A stretch of 64,000 nt of DNA, taken from NCBI RefSeq assembly GCF_019247635.1, contig NZ_JAFBAR010000009.1, forward strand, positions 1 to 64,000, written 5' to 3'. Both the position numbers and the translations under genes were made by a program. The first letter of the stretch is position 1. Each line of letters starts with the position of its first letter. This document shows, piece by piece, positions 1 through 9,555 of the stretch. The notes below the pieces were generated by a model, which did not search any database, was not told where the DNA came from, and was given only the letters and a program-made list of their open reading frames with translations. This DNA comes from Mycobacterium sp. GTDB lineage: Bacteria; Actinomycetota; Actinomycetes; Mycobacteriales; Mycobacteriaceae.

Positions 1-2166
1 TTGGGCGGCACCGGGTTCACCGGGGCGGCGGCCACCACCTTCGGGGTGGTCGGGGGCACCGGCGGGGCCGGGGCCACCGGCGGCACCGCCGGCGCCGGGG
101 GCACCGGCGGCAGCGGACGCAGCCAAGGCGCCGCCGGCGCGAGTGGCATCGGCGGCACCGGGGGCACCGGCGGGGCCGGCGGGGTGGGCGGCACCGGGTT
201 CACCGGCGCGGCGGCCACCACCTTCGGGGTGGTCGGGGGCACCGGCGGGGCTGGGGCCACCGGCGGCACCGCCGGGACCGGGGGCAGCGGAGGCAGCGGA
301 CGCAGCCAAGGCGCCGCCGGCGCCACCGGGGTGGGCGGCACCGGGGGCACCGGCGGCAGTGGCGGGGTGGGCGGTACCGGATTCACCGGGGCCGCGGCCA
401 CCACCTTCGGGGTGGTCGGGGGCAACGGCGGGGCTGGGGCCACCGGCGGCACCGCCGGCGCCGGGGGCACCGGAGGCAGCGGACGCAGCCAAGGCGCCGC
501 CGGAGCCACCGGAGTGGGCGGCACCGGCGGCACCGGCGGCAGTGGTGGGGTGGGCGGCACCGGCTTCACCGGCGCCGCGGCCACCACCTTCGGGGTGGTC
601 GGGGGCACCGGCGGGGCCGGGGCCACCGGCGGCACCGCCGGAACCGGGGGCACCGGCGGCAGCGGACGCAGCCAAGGCGCCGCCGGAGCCACCGGGGTGG
701 GCGGCACCGGCGGCACCGGCGGCAGAGGCGGGCTGGGCGGCACCGGATTCACCGGGGCGGCGGCCACCACCTTCGGAGTGGTCGGAGGCACCGGCGGAGC
801 CGGAGCCACCGGCGGCACCGCCGGAACTGGGGGCACCGGCGGCAGCGGACGCAGCCAAGGCGCCGCCGGAGCCGCCGGGGTGGGCGGCACCGGCGGCACC
901 GGCGGCATAGGCGGTGCCGGCGGCACAGGCGCCACAGGCACCGGCAGCGGCGGCGCGGGTGCCGCTGGCGGCACCGGCGGCGCTGCTGGTGCCGGCGGCA
1001 CAGGTGGCGCAGGCCTTACCGGCGGCACCGCCGGCCACGGCGGCATCGGCGGCACCGGCGGCATAGGCGGCACCGGGGGCGCCGGCAGCGCTTCTGGCGG
1101 CACCGGCGGCACCGGTGGTGCCGGCGGCGCCGGCGGCACGGCAGGCCAAGCCGGCGCCACCGGTGGCGGCGCCACCGCCAGCGCGGGCACCGGTGGCACC
1201 GGGGGCACCGGCGGTGCCGGCGGGGCCGGCGGACTGGGCGCCGCTGGCACCGGCAGCGGCGGTGCGGGTGCCACCGGCGGTGCCGGCGGCGCTGCTGGTG
1301 CCGGCGGCACAGGTGGCGCAGGCCTTACCGGCGGCACCGCCGGCCACGGCGGCATCGGCGGCACCGGCGGCCTGGGCGGCACCGGGGGCGCCGGCAGCGC
1401 CAACACCGGCACCACCGCGGGCGGCATCGGCGGCACCGGCGGTACCGGCGGCGCCGGCGGCACGGCAGGCCAAGCCGGCGCCACCGGTGGCGGCGCCACC
1501 GCCAGCGCGGGCACCGGTGGCACCGGGGGTACCGGCGGTGCCGGCGGGGCCGGCGGACTGGGCGGCACCGGCGCCAACAGCACCGTCGGCGGCCAGGGCG
1601 GCGCCGCCGGCACCGGCGGCCAGGGTGGCACCGGCGGCGCCGGCGTCACCGGCGGCACCGCTGGCCAGGGCGGCGCCGGCGGACTGGGCGGCACCGGTGG
1701 CCAAGGCGGCCAGGGCGGTGCCGGCGCGACGGCTGCTCCCGGCGCCGGCGGAACCGGCGGCAGCGGCGGGGCCGGTGGCACCGGCGGACAGGGCGGCGCC
1801 ACCGGCGGCGGTACGGGTGGTACCGGCGGTCTGGGCGGGACCGCCGGCGTCGGTGGTACTGGCGGCACTGGCGGCGCGGCCAGCACCAGTCTTAACTTGC
1901 CCGGTGGGACCGGCGGGGCCGGCGGCCACGGAGGCACCGGCGGCCACGGAGGCACCGGCACCGGCACCGCGAGTGGCGGCCACGGCGGTGCGGGTGCAAC
2001 CGGTGGCCAGGGCGGCACCGGCGGCACCGGCAGCCTTGGCAACTTGGGCAGCACGGGGTTGATTGGCGGTGCCGGCAGCGCCGGCACCGCCGCCACCGGC
2101 ACCAGCGGCGGCACTGGCGGCACCGGCGGCACCGGCGGCACCGGAGGCACCGGTGGTGCGGCTTAG
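1..2166 (+). CDS. PE_PGRS protein, C-terminal PGRS part (5' truncated by window edge)
   Basis: The frame is open from base 1 to a TAG at 2164-2166 and encodes 721 residues, almost entirely Gly-Gly-X triplets with Ala and Thr, the signature of the PGRS domain. The N-terminal PE domain must lie upstream of the window. The first 305 residues are five copies of a 61-residue unit containing an [14 protein letters not shown] segment and a GRSQGAAG segment. Two longer copies of about 103 and 108 residues follow, then irregular PGRS sequence up to the end. PE_PGRS proteins are exported by type VII (ESX-5) secretion to the mycobacterial cell surface; the role of this one is unknown. There is no separate C-terminal enzymatic domain. 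Confidence 0.9.
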   Translation: MGGTGFTGAAATTFGVVGGTGGAGATGGTAGAGGTGGSGRSQGAAGASGIGGTGGTGGAGGVGGTGFTGAAATTFGVVGGTGGAGATGGTAGTGGSGGSGRSQGAAGATGVGGTGGTGGSGGVGGTGFTGAAATTFGVVGGNGGAGATGGTAGAGGTGGSGRSQGAAGATGVGGTGGTGGSGGVGGTGFTGAAATTFGVVGGTGGAGATGGTAGTGGTGGSGRSQGAAGATGVGGTGGTGGRGGLGGTGFTGAAATTFGVVGGTGGAGATGGTAGTGGTGGSGRSQGAAGAAGVGGTGGTGGIGGAGGTGATGTGSGGAGAAGGTGGAAGAGGTGGAGLTGGTAGHGGIGGTGGIGGTGGAGSASGGTGGTGGAGGAGGTAGQAGATGGGATASAGTGGTGGTGGAGGAGGLGAAGTGSGGAGATGGAGGAAGAGGTGGAGLTGGTAGHGGIGGTGGLGGTGGAGSANTGTTAGGIGGTGGTGGAGGTAGQAGATGGGATASAGTGGTGGTGGAGGAGGLGGTGANSTVGGQGGAAGTGGQGGTGGAGVTGGTAGQGGAGGLGGTGGQGGQGGAGATAAPGAGGTGGSGGAGGTGGQGGATGGGTGGTGGLGGTAGVGGTGGTGGAASTSLNLPGGTGGAGGHGGTGGHGGTGTGTASGGHGGAGATGGQGGTGGTGSLGNLGSTGLIGGAGSAGTAATGTSGGTGGTGGTGGTGGTGGAA
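4..918 (+). repeat. Five in-frame 183-bp tandem repeats in the PGRS region
   Basis: The segment that starts GGC-GGC-ACC and encodes GGTGFTG begins at 4, 187, 370, 553 and 736, always exactly 183 bp (61 codons) apart. Copies differ by a few substitutions only, such as Ala/Thr or Ser/Gly swaps, so the array is probably recent. The period is a multiple of three, so copy-number change would keep the reading frame. Confidence 0.9.
940..1572 (+). repeat. Two long tandem repeats (about 309 and 324 bp) in the PGRS region
   Basis: Copy 1 begins at about 940 and copy 2 at about 1249, both starting with codons for TGSGGAGA. Both contain [15 protein letters not shown] and [17 protein letters not shown]. 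Copy 2 is 15 bp (5 codons) longer, because the segment after GAGSA differs (NTGTTAGGI). Confidence 0.8.
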
Positions 2167-2515
2167 CTACTTGCGACAGCTGAATTGACGACCCGTCGTC
2201 GATGAGATTGCAGTGACCGCGTAACGAGCGAGCAAAACACGCACGCACTGACCTAGATCTGACGGTGGCGACCCGCTGCCCCCGACTCCGCCGCGCTGGC
2301 GATCACCACCCGATCCGACAGCCACGACCCGCCACCCCCGCACTCCACGCCCCTACGATCACCATTGGTTGCTACAGGTGCCGCCAGATGGACGGCGTGG
2401 TCCACTCGGCACCGCAGTGAGCGCCGACGCGATCACACGAAAGCACAAGCCGACAGCACCAACGATGGTGCCGGATCGTGCACCCTGCTGACGGTCGTGG
2501 TCACCGGCAACTGAA

Positions 2516-2550
2516 TCCCGGGATGTCCGGAGACTCCGGACATCCCGGGA
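2516..2550. terminator. Perfect 16-bp inverted repeat with 3-nt loop, likely bidirectional terminator
   Basis: Arms 2516-2531 (TCCCGGGATGTCCGGA) and 2535-2550 are perfectly complementary around the loop GAC. It lies in the 461-bp gap between the end of the PE_PGRS gene (2166) and the end of the convergent glycosyltransferase gene (2628). There is no T-tract on either side, so it is either a mycobacterial hairpin terminator without a U-tail or a protein-binding palindrome. I see nothing else convincing in 2167-2627. Confidence 0.6.
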
Positions 2551-2627
2551 TGCTGCAAACAGGGGGTCAACGCCATTTGGCAGGGGCCCTCTGTTTGCCA
2601 CCTGAGTTGCCCGCCAACCTAAAGGCC

Positions 2628-3503
2628 TCAATCGAGGCTCGCCGACAGTGCGCGGCGTAAAGTGTCGGCCTGGCTGCGCGCGGAGAAAGCCTGATAGCCG
2701 CGCTCACCCAGTTCTCGGTAGGCCCCCTCGTCCGCGAGGAGCTCCACGCAAAGATCGACCAATTGGGCGTACTCGGCGAACGCGACACCCGACTCTAGGT
2801 CGCGTTCTTCAGCCGGGTTGGCACCGCGCTCGGAGACCACCGCCCGTTTGTTGGCAAGCAGATATGACACACGTACGATTTCGAAGACCTTCGCTTCCCA
2901 TTGGTGCACGTTGAGGACGATCTTCGAGCGGGCGATCCAGGCATCGCGACTGGCGCCGTAGACGCCGAACAGCGATTTGACACGAAGACCTCGAGCGCGC
3001 AGGCCGTCTAGAACCGCGAGTCGGCGGTCGTTGAGCGAGCCGTAGAACAGAACGTCGACGTCCTCGGGGGCTGGGGGGATTCGTGTCAGCTCGGGGACGT
3101 ATCCAATCGGAACGTGCGTAGGCCGGCACACCTGCCGGATAGCGAGCTCCGCGATGTTGGCTTGGCTGTAGTCCCAAACCGGGAAGCGTCGGAAAAGCTC
3201 TGGGATCAAAGGCTTCATCCAGGTCGAGTCATCACCGACTTGCTCGAGGTTGTACAAGATCGTGTTTTTTGGGGGCAGCAAGCCGTAGTGGGCGAGGAGC
3301 TGCGGCTGGAGCACGATAGTCCGGCGCCCGTCGAGGTCGAAACGGTCTGTCAGCACCGAGTCGTGGCCCAGGGCCAGAAGCGCGTAGTGCAATCCCTCCG
3401 CGACCTCGCGGAATATTTCGCTGTGCGCGTAGCCGGGCGGTGACACAACGGCGACGGCGAACCGCACCGGTGCAATGTACCGCAGGACAGCAACCCTGGC
3501 CAC
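2628..3503 (-). CDS. Glycosyltransferase-like protein (GT-B, CgeB-like C-terminal domain)
   Basis: A 291-residue protein. The C-terminal half resembles glycosyltransferase group 1 / CgeB-like proteins: VDVLFYGSLNDRR begins the second Rossmann-like half, followed by an ARSKIVLNVHQWEAKVFEIVRVSYLLANKRAVVSE segment typical of the nucleotide-sugar site, where an acidic residue precedes the strand. The N-terminal half (FAVAVVSPPGYAHSEIFREVAEGL) looks like the acceptor-side domain. The GTG start at 3503 has no clear ribosome-binding site; an in-frame GTG 36 bases downstream (3467) is an alternative giving VRFAVAVVSPPGY. It is transcribed in the same direction as the MFS gene upstream. Sugar donor and acceptor are unknown. 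Confidence 0.7.
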   Translation of the reverse strand: MARVAVLRYIAPVRFAVAVVSPPGYAHSEIFREVAEGLHYALLALGHDSVLTDRFDLDGRRTIVLQPQLLAHYGLLPPKNTILYNLEQVGDDSTWMKPLIPELFRRFPVWDYSQANIAELAIRQVCRPTHVPIGYVPELTRIPPAPEDVDVLFYGSLNDRRLAVLDGLRARGLRVKSLFGVYGASRDAWIARSKIVLNVHQWEAKVFEIVRVSYLLANKRAVVSERGANPAEERDLESGVAFAEYAQLVDLCVELLADEGAYRELGERGYQAFSARSQADTLRRALSASLD

Positions 3504-3566
3504 GTCAGCCCGCGAACGCCACGCCAGCGGCCGATGCCCCAGCTCGGCGGAGGAGTCCTGACGGAC

Positions 3567-4829
3567 TCACGTCACTTCGGTTGGAATAAAAGCACTTTCG
3601 TCGGTACCGAAGCGAATCCCGGTGGCGTCCTTGCCAATCAACGTCAACACTGCGACGAACAGCAGCACCGGCACGATCGTCGCCGCCAAGGCGAACGGAT
3701 AGCCGTGCGACTCGGCCAGGCGTTCCTGGATGGGCAAATTGAACGCCGCCAGCAGGTTGCCGAGCTGATAGGTCACACCGGGATAGAAGCCCCGGATGGC
3801 GTCCGGCGACATCTCGGTCAGGTGGGCCGGTATCACGCCCCACGCGCCCTGCACACAGATCTGCATCAGGAACGAACCCAGGCACAACATCGCCGCACTG
3901 TGCGAGTACGCGAACAGCGGCACGATCGGCAACCCCAGCAGCGCACAGAAAACCACGGTGTTGCGGCGGCTGAACCGCTGCGACTGCGTGCCGAAGAACA
4001 ATCCGCCCGCGATGGCGCCGAGGTTGTAGACGATGACGATCCACTTGGCTGTCGCGCTGGACAGACCGGCGCCCTGGTTGGTGGTCGCCGTCAGGAACGT
4101 GGGGTAGACGTCCTGGGTGCCGTGGCTCATCCAGTTGAACGCCGTCATCAGCAAAATCAGGTAGACGAACCGGCGAATGATCGCGCCGTCGCGCAGCAAA
4201 TCCCGAATCCTGGTCTGGGTCAGCTTCATCCGATCCTGCGCAGCCTCCCACACCTCGGATTCCTGCACGCGGTAGCGAATGATCAGACTGATCAATGCCG
4301 GAATGATGGACAACCCGAACAACCAGCGCCAGGAGAAGCCCAGCCAGTTCATCACCACCAGCGATGCGACCGAGGCGGACAGGTATCCGACCGCGTAGCC
4401 CTCCTGCAACAGCCCAGAGAAGAAGCCGCGCCGATCGGCGGGAATCTTCTCCATCGCCAGCGCGGCACCCAGCCCCCATTCGCCGCCCATGCCAATCCCG
4501 TAGAGCAAGCGCAGGATCACCAACACGGTGAAGTTCGGCGCGAATGCACACAGGAATCCCACCACCGAATAGAAGATCACGTCGACTATCAGGGGCAGTC
4601 GCCGCCCGACCCGGTCGGCCCACAACCCGAAAATCAGCGCGCCCACCGGACGCATGGCCAGGGTGGCCGTCGTGACGAACGCGACTTCGGCCTTGCTGTG
4701 ATGGAACGTCTTTGCGATGTCGGCATAAACCAACACGACGATGAAGTAGTCGAAAGCATCCATCGTCCAGCCCAAGAAGGCCGCGAGGAACGAGTTGCGC
4801 TGGTCGGCATTAATCCGCTGCTTTGTCAC
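3567..4829 (-). CDS. MFS transporter, sialate/lactate:H+ symporter-like family
   Basis: About 420 residues with twelve predicted membrane segments. The first cytoplasmic loop carries the major-facilitator motif [13 protein letters not shown], and TM4-5 has [29 protein letters not shown], typical of the SHS/metabolite:H+ symporter group that moves carboxylates. The N-terminal [21 protein letters not shown] is the standard TM1. I chose the GTG at 4829 ([10 protein letters not shown]); an in-frame start at 4883 would add 18 residues and overlap the region before the divergent amidohydrolase. The divergent neighbour is a metal-dependent amidohydrolase, so transporter and hydrolase may act on the same carboxylate; this is inference. 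Confidence 0.85.
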   Translation of the reverse strand: MTKQRINADQRNSFLAAFLGWTMDAFDYFIVVLVYADIAKTFHHSKAEVAFVTTATLAMRPVGALIFGLWADRVGRRLPLIVDVIFYSVVGFLCAFAPNFTVLVILRLLYGIGMGGEWGLGAALAMEKIPADRRGFFSGLLQEGYAVGYLSASVASLVVMNWLGFSWRWLFGLSIIPALISLIIRYRVQESEVWEAAQDRMKLTQTRIRDLLRDGAIIRRFVYLILLMTAFNWMSHGTQDVYPTFLTATTNQGAGLSSATAKWIVIVYNLGAIAGGLFFGTQSQRFSRRNTVVFCALLGLPIVPLFAYSHSAAMLCLGSFLMQICVQGAWGVIPAHLTEMSPDAIRGFYPGVTYQLGNLLAAFNLPIQERLAESHGYPFALAATIVPVLLFVAVLTLIGKDATGIRFGTDESAFIPTEVT

Positions 4830-4903
4830 GTGAGCATCGTGGCGCACCGAGCGCCCGACCGCGAGCATTCCGCGCGAACGCATCGCGAGTAAGTTCCGGA
4901 TGC

Positions 4904-5968
4904 ATGCGAATCATCGACGCCGATGGCCATGTCGCCGAGAACCCAAGCCTTGCGATCGAAGCCATGAAGCGCTGGCCGGATCACATCAAGCCGAGCGACA
5001 ACGGTCGGGCGCTGTCGATCGAGGGCCGCGACTATCCCGAAGACCACGGACCCGGCGCCGGCTGCCCGCGCGACCACGGCCTCACCAAGGCGCCTGGCGT
5101 CAACTACTCGTCAGCCACTGGCGTGCTGGGCGACGCCGACCGCGACCACATCGACGCGATGGTGCTCTATCCCAGCCTCGGGCTGTGCGTGCCCAGCCTC
5201 GAAGACCCTGAATTCGCAGCGGGATTCGCGCGTCTCTACAACCAGTGGATCGCGGATTACTGCGCGCCGACGGGCGGCCGGCTGCGCGGCGTCGCGGTGG
5301 CCCCGGTGGAACACGGCGCGGTCGCCATCGACATCATGACCGAGGCCAAGGAATTGGGGCTGGTCGCCGTCTTGGTTCCGCCGGCGCTGCGGACCCGCAA
5401 TCTCGATCATCCCGACCTCGACCCGTTCTACGCCGCGGCCGTCGAACTGGGGATGCCGCTCGGCATTCACGGTGCGCCCGGTATGCACCTGCCCAAGATC
5501 GGCGTGGACCGATTCACCAACTACATCCAGGTGCACTGTGTCAGCTTTCCGTTCGACCAGATGACGGCGATGACCGCGCTCGTCTCCGGCGGTGTCTTCG
5601 AACGGCATCCCGAACTGCGGGCAGCGTTCCTCGAGGCGGGCGCGGGCTGGGTCCCGTTCTTCATCGACCGGCTACACGAGCATTTCGAGAAGCGCGGCAA
5701 CTGGGTCGAGCGCGGTTGGCGCCGCGACCCGCAGGAGTACCTACAGGCGGGCAACATCTGGGTGACCTGCGAGCCCGAGGAGCCGATCCTGCCCGGCGTC
5801 ATCGACGTGCTCGGCGACGACTTCATCATGTTCGCCAGCGACTATCCGCACTGGGACGGTGAGTGGCCGGAAAGCACCAAGCACCTCCGCACCCGCGCCG
5901 ACATCAGCGAAGACACACGTGAAAAGATCGGCGGGCGCAACGCCCAGCGCTTCTACAACCTCAACTGA
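4904..5968 (+). CDS. Amidohydrolase family 2 protein (decarboxylase/hydrolase-like TIM barrel)
   Basis: A 354-residue protein of the ACMSD-like amidohydrolase_2 family. The N-terminal strand has DADGH (D5-H9), the usual metal-binding start. GAPGMHLPK supplies a mid-protein histidine, and [15 protein letters not shown] near the C-terminus carries the conserved Asp-Tyr-Pro-His. The ATG at 4904 is chosen because the protein then begins directly with the barrel strand; an upstream frame to 4823 would overlap the divergent MFS gene. Members hydrolyse or decarboxylate aromatic acids and related carboxylates. The partner MFS transporter 75 bp away points to uptake plus conversion of one compound. 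Confidence 0.85.
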   Translation: MRIIDADGHVAENPSLAIEAMKRWPDHIKPSDNGRALSIEGRDYPEDHGPGAGCPRDHGLTKAPGVNYSSATGVLGDADRDHIDAMVLYPSLGLCVPSLEDPEFAAGFARLYNQWIADYCAPTGGRLRGVAVAPVEHGAVAIDIMTEAKELGLVAVLVPPALRTRNLDHPDLDPFYAAAVELGMPLGIHGAPGMHLPKIGVDRFTNYIQVHCVSFPFDQMTAMTALVSGGVFERHPELRAAFLEAGAGWVPFFIDRLHEHFEKRGNWVERGWRRDPQEYLQAGNIWVTCEPEEPILPGVIDVLGDDFIMFASDYPHWDGEWPESTKHLRTRADISEDTREKIGGRNAQRFYNLN

Positions 5969-5988
5969 ACCGTGGCAGGATCGGCCGC

Positions 5989-6390
5989 ATGGGTCCGTTT
6001 CTGATGCGCGCCGCATTGACCGGATTTGCCCTATGGGTGGTCACCCGCTTCGTGCATGGCATCAGTTTTGTGGGCGGCCAGACGCCACTGCAGCGGATGG
6101 GGATCATCTTTGTGGTCGCCGTGATCTTCGGTCTCGTCAACGCGTTCATCAAACCGGTCGTGCAAATTCTGTCGATCCCGCTGTACATCCTGACGTTGGG
6201 CCTCTTCCACATCGTCGTCAACGCTTTCATGCTCTGGATCACCGCCCGGATCACCGATCACACCACTCACTGGGGGCTGCAGATCGATCGCTTCTGGTGG
6301 ACCGCGATCTGGGCCGCGATCCTGCTGTCGATCGTGAGCTGGTTACTGTCGCTGGTCATCGGCGACGTGGGCAAGGCGAGGCGCAGGTAG
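5989..6390 (+). CDS. Small four-TM membrane protein, phage holin family 4 / YvlD-like
   Basis: A 133-residue protein with four hydrophobic segments: around residues 5-22, 35-55 (RMGIIFVVAVIFGLVNAFIKP), 62-86 (LSIPLYILTLGLFHIVVNAFMLWI) and 103-127. The NAFIKPV and LTLGLF motifs are typical of the widespread PF04020 (YvlD/Mycobacterial 4TMS holin-like) family. It starts 20 bp after the amidohydrolase stop, so the two are likely cotranscribed. Despite the family name there is no evidence of a phage context. Confidence 0.8.
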   Translation: MGPFLMRAALTGFALWVVTRFVHGISFVGGQTPLQRMGIIFVVAVIFGLVNAFIKPVVQILSIPLYILTLGLFHIVVNAFMLWITARITDHTTHWGLQIDRFWWTAIWAAILLSIVSWLLSLVIGDVGKARRR

Positions 6391-6508
6391 CTGCGACATC
6401 TCTGGTTGTCAATCAATATTGGACATATGCTCAGTAATAAGCCTGCGGGGGAATCACTTAGCAATACAAGATACGAGCCAATACACACAACGGGCGGAAC
6501 TTGTGGAG

Positions 6509-6922
6509 ATGAGCACGTTCTCAAATCGAGGGGTTCCAGTGCCGCAAGGCAAAGACACCGGCGGCGGGTTGCAGACGACCACCGAACACACCGGGCCGGC
6601 GGTGGTCCTTCACGTCGACGGTGAAATCGACGCGAGCAACGGAAAAGCCTGGCAGCACTTGATAATTCAGGGGGCCGCCGAAACCGTGGCACCCGGTCCG
6701 TTCGTCATCGACGTTCGTGGGCTCGATTTCATGGGTTCGGTGAGCTATGCGGCGCTGGCCCGGGAGGCAGTGCACTGCCGGCGACGCGGGGTCAACATGC
6801 GGTTAGTCAGTGGCCAGCGGATCGTCGCCCGAACCATCATTGCGTGCGGGCTGCGCCGCCTGCTGCCGATGTACACGACGGTCGAGGACGCGCTCTCATC
6901 ACCGATCAGGCCCAACGGCTGA
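6509..6922 (+). CDS. STAS-domain protein, anti-sigma factor antagonist
   Basis: About 137 residues with one STAS domain: GPAVVLHVDGEIDASNGKAWQHLI, then FVIDVRGLDFMGSVSYAALAREAVHCRRRGVNMRLVSG. In classical antagonists the phosphorylatable Ser sits in a D-S/T-SG-hydrophobic loop; here the loop reads LDFMGSVSYAAL, with Ser in the expected position. It probably binds a serine-kinase anti-sigma factor and releases a sigma factor. Two starts compete: ATG 6509, with almost no room for a ribosome-binding site, and GTG 6539, with GAGGGG at 6528-6533 five bases upstream. The latter may be the real one. No anti-sigma partner gene is adjacent. Confidence 0.8.
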   Translation: MSTFSNRGVPVPQGKDTGGGLQTTTEHTGPAVVLHVDGEIDASNGKAWQHLIIQGAAETVAPGPFVIDVRGLDFMGSVSYAALAREAVHCRRRGVNMRLVSGQRIVARTIIACGLRRLLPMYTTVEDALSSPIRPNG

Positions 6923-6940
6923 CGGAGGTCGTCTCCCGAA

Positions 6941-7462
6941 TCACGAGCCGGGGACGTGCTGCCCATTCGGAGCGAGCAGGCTGTTGAGGATTCCAAGGGT
7001 GCCTTGTAGTTGCGCGCCGGCGATCGGGCCCGGGACGTCGGCAGGCGTCGCGTCGGGGGTGTTCTGCCAGGGCTGGCAGCCGCTGGTCCGGAATGTCTTG
7101 TCGGTGGCGTCGATTCGCACTACCTGTGGCTTCTTGCTCAGCGCGTTGTCGATCATCGCGCCATCGGGGTTGGCCGTCCGCTTCCAATAACATGTCCCGT
7201 TGCCGACGGGTCCCGCGGTGCTGTAGACGCCCGGCACGATGTCGGTTCCCACCGCGTAGGTGCCGTCTTGGTCGATGGTCGTCTTCGGCGCGGCCGCCGG
7301 CGTCGGTGCCGGGCCGGGCGCAGGACCCGTGCCGCCCGACGGGGCAGGAGCGGGCGACGGCGACGGCGACGGCACCGGGTCGGCACCGGCAACGCCCGAG
7401 GACCCGAGGCACCCCGCAACGAGCAGGCCCGCCGCCAAGAACCGCGCCGCCTTTGAAGCCAT
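6941..7462 (-). CDS. Proline-rich secreted lipoprotein
   Basis: A 173-residue protein beginning MASKAARFLAAGLLVAGC, a signal peptide with lipobox LVAG-C (Cys18 would be lipidated). A Pro/Ser/Ala linker (residues about 28-58) follows, and then a compact domain with DGTYAVGTDIVPGVYSTAGPVGNGTCYWKR, which contains paired cysteines. I recognise the domain as a recurrent exported mycobacterial type but know no function. The gene converges on the STAS gene with an 18-bp gap. Confidence 0.75.
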   Translation of the reverse strand: MASKAARFLAAGLLVAGCLGSSGVAGADPVPSPSPSPAPAPSGGTGPAPGPAPTPAAAPKTTIDQDGTYAVGTDIVPGVYSTAGPVGNGTCYWKRTANPDGAMIDNALSKKPQVVRIDATDKTFRTSGCQPWQNTPDATPADVPGPIAGAQLQGTLGILNSLLAPNGQHVPGS

Positions 7463-7495
7463 AGAACGGAAGTCTACCTAATTAATCCGTTCAGC

Positions 7496-7993
7496 TCAGC
7501 CCCCCAATCGCCGTACGCGACCGGCGAAGCCGAGGGCATGCTCATAGGTCTCGAGGTTGTCGCGCGAGATCTTGGCGTGCACCGGGCGCTCGAGCAGCAA
7601 ACGCAGGATCGGGTTGTAGGCATGGTAGGTCTCGTGGAACGTCAACACCGTGGTGCCGTCGGGCTGCTCATCGAGCTCGTGGTAGCCCTCGGCGCGAGAC
7701 CACAACGGCTTGCCGATCGCGACATAGCGCGACAGCTTGTTGAGCTTGGCCTCGGTCACCGTCTCCCACGACCGTCCCCTGCCGCCGGACAGCAGGTACT
7801 TGGGCACCGCGAAAACGCAGGTGCGGACCAGACCCTCACCGGCTTCGTCGCCTTCGTTCAGAATCTCCATGCTGCCCGTCGGCCACTCGAGGACCCGCGG
7901 CCGGGGGGAGTTCGGCGGCACGGGCGGGTGCAGCACCCGCCACACCTTCCGGGGCGGCGCGTCGACGTGAAACCGCACGGTGTAGGACTGCAT
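7496..7993 (-). CDS. SRPBCC (START/Bet v1-like) ligand-binding protein
   Basis: A 165-residue protein with the helix-grip layout: YTVRFHVDAPPRKVWRVLHPP at the N-terminus, a central strand-rich part (GRSWETVTEAKLNKLSRYVAIGKPLWSRAEGYHELDEQPDGTTVLTFHETY) and a long C-terminal helix. Such proteins bind hydrophobic ligands or act as polyketide cyclase-like enzymes. Its ATG overlaps the TGA of the upstream nitroreductase by one base (ATGA-type junction), so the two are translationally coupled. Confidence 0.8.
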   Translation of the reverse strand: MQSYTVRFHVDAPPRKVWRVLHPPVPPNSPRPRVLEWPTGSMEILNEGDEAGEGLVRTCVFAVPKYLLSGGRGRSWETVTEAKLNKLSRYVAIGKPLWSRAEGYHELDEQPDGTTVLTFHETYHAYNPILRLLLERPVHAKISRDNLETYEHALGFAGRVRRLGG

Positions 7994-8622
7994 CAGCTTT
8001 CACCCCAGCTGTCCCAGAAGGTGATCGTCGCCGCGGGCGGACGCGCGGCCGGCTTGAATTCGGTGCCGACCGTGTAAGCGACCGGGAACAGCGCCGCCTG
8101 GGTGACCGTCGGCGGGACCCCGAGTATCTCGGCCACCTGCTGTTCCTTGGCCAGATGCATGGTGGTCCACACCGATCCCAACCCGCGTGAGCGAAGCGCC
8201 AGCAGAAAGCTCCAGCCCGCCGGAATAATCGACGCCCAGGCCGACGCCGCAACCAGGCGATTGCCGTCGTCAATGGGCTGTAGCAGGCACGGAATGACAT
8301 GCACGGGAACCCGCGCCAGCGTTTCGGTGAGGCTCAACGCGCTGCGATAGACGCGCTGGGTCTGCGGATCGGACGCGCTGGCGGCGGCCTGAGCCAGATA
8401 CTCGGCGCCGATGCTGGCGTAGACCTCGGCGATAGCGGCGCGCTTGTCGGCGTCGGTAACCACCAGCCAGCGCCAGTCCTGTGCGTTGCTGGCGGTAGGC
8501 GCCTGCATGGCCAGTTGGATGCATTCCAGGATCACCGCGCGGCCGACCGGCCGGGTCAGGTCAAGACGTTTACGGACCGACCTTGTCGTGGTGAGCAATT
8601 CGTCGACCGAGGCAATATCCAT
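7993..8622 (-). CDS. Nitroreductase-family FMN oxidoreductase
   Basis: A 209-residue single-domain nitroreductase. The N-terminus has TTTRSVRKRLDLTRPV, where the Arg-Ser-x-Arg motif binds FMN phosphate, followed by LAMQAPTASNAQDWRWLVVTD and, near the C-terminus, RSRGLGSVWTTMHLAKEQQVAEILGVP. These proteins transfer hydride from NAD(P)H to nitro groups, enones or flavins. It is the first gene of a two-gene operon with the SRPBCC protein. Confidence 0.85.
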   Translation of the reverse strand: MDIASVDELLTTTRSVRKRLDLTRPVGRAVILECIQLAMQAPTASNAQDWRWLVVTDADKRAAIAEVYASIGAEYLAQAAASASDPQTQRVYRSALSLTETLARVPVHVIPCLLQPIDDGNRLVAASAWASIIPAGWSFLLALRSRGLGSVWTTMHLAKEQQVAEILGVPPTVTQAALFPVAYTVGTEFKPAARPPAATITFWDSWGES

Positions 8623-8849
8623 TTGCTGGGCGGACTCCTGCTGCTGAAGGAGAGATACCGAGTCGAGGAAACCAGATTCTCAACCACGCTGTCTAGGTCG
8701 ATCGAGCGCGCTCTGCAGAACCGCCTCGGCGCGCCGAGCAGCAAATACCACGAATGTCCATCCGCGCGTGGACAGTAGAATCAGGCGCGATTACCGTGCG
8801 TTCAACACGAGTGTGCTGGACAGCAGCGCCAGGGTAGGAGGTCTCGGGC

Positions 8850-9547
8850 GTGCTGTTCATGCATGAGGTGCACAAAGTGCGCGGCCGCGCCGAAGACGAC
8901 TTCGAAGCCGCATTCCGCGAGGGCTGGATGCCCATGCTCGCCGAGGGCGACGATGCCCGCCTGTTGTGGTACGCCGACCAAGCCCAGGCAGTGGTCCCGC
9001 CTACACCGTCGTCACCGTCACTGCCATCCGGGACGGAGCGGCCTGGGAACGGCTCGGGATGCGCGTACAGCAGGGCGAGTTGCAAAAATGGGTACGACGG
9101 GTGGGCGAGTTCCGCCACGAGGTCGAGGCCAAGCTACTGGTGCCGCTGCCGTGGTCACCCATGCAGGACGTGGAACTCGACGAGATCCCAGTCGACGGGC
9201 GGGAGCACGAGGCCAGCCTGTACATGGAAGACACCATGTGGCCCTACCAAGACAAGTTCGAGGAGTACATCGACCGGTGCGGCGAAGTCTATGCCCGAAG
9301 CCTGGAGCGCCCGTCGTCGATGCTGACGATGCACGCCGCCTTCCAGTCCGCCCTCGGCAGCCATCTGCGCCGCGAAGCGATACTGATGCAACGCATTTCG
9401 CGGCCGGAGGCGTTACTGGACCTGCTGCGCACCCACGTGTCACCCGAGTACCGCGCCCCCGGCACCTGGCTGTACGACGCCTTGGACCTGCGGGATCAGT
9501 GGACGAGCCGGCTGCTGCGCACGGCCACCTGGTCGCCGCTTCATTGA
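8850..9547 (+). pseudogene. Frameshifted conserved hypothetical gene (possible NIPSNAP-like protein)
   Basis: GTG 8850 has an excellent ribosome-binding site (AGGAGGT, 8836-8842) and starts MLFMHEVHKVRGRAEDDFEAAFREGWMPMLAEGDDARLLWYADQA. At about 8985 the frame loses sense, and the natural continuation (GSGPAYTVVTVTAIRDGAAWERLGMRVQQGELQ...) is in another frame that runs to the stop at 9547. Loss of a single base near 8985 explains this; the span of 698 bp is one short of a multiple of three. The restored protein would be about 232 residues with an alpha/beta-barrel-like N-terminus. It is a genuine recent pseudogene or a sequencing error. No function is assigned with confidence. Confidence 0.75.
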
Positions 9548-9555
9548 ATTAAAAG

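Noticed and set aside
1..1572. CRISPR array in the left repeat region
   Set aside because: The repeats are in-frame, contiguous and coding, with no unique spacers and no cas genes.
143..2062. Long Pro/Ala-rich open frames inside the PGRS gene
   Set aside because: They are shifted frames of GGC/GCC-rich repeats with no start signals; the PGRS frame explains the sequence.
3534..4892. 452-codon plus-strand frame opposite the MFS gene
   Set aside because: Gln/Arg/His-rich shadow of a well-recognised transporter.
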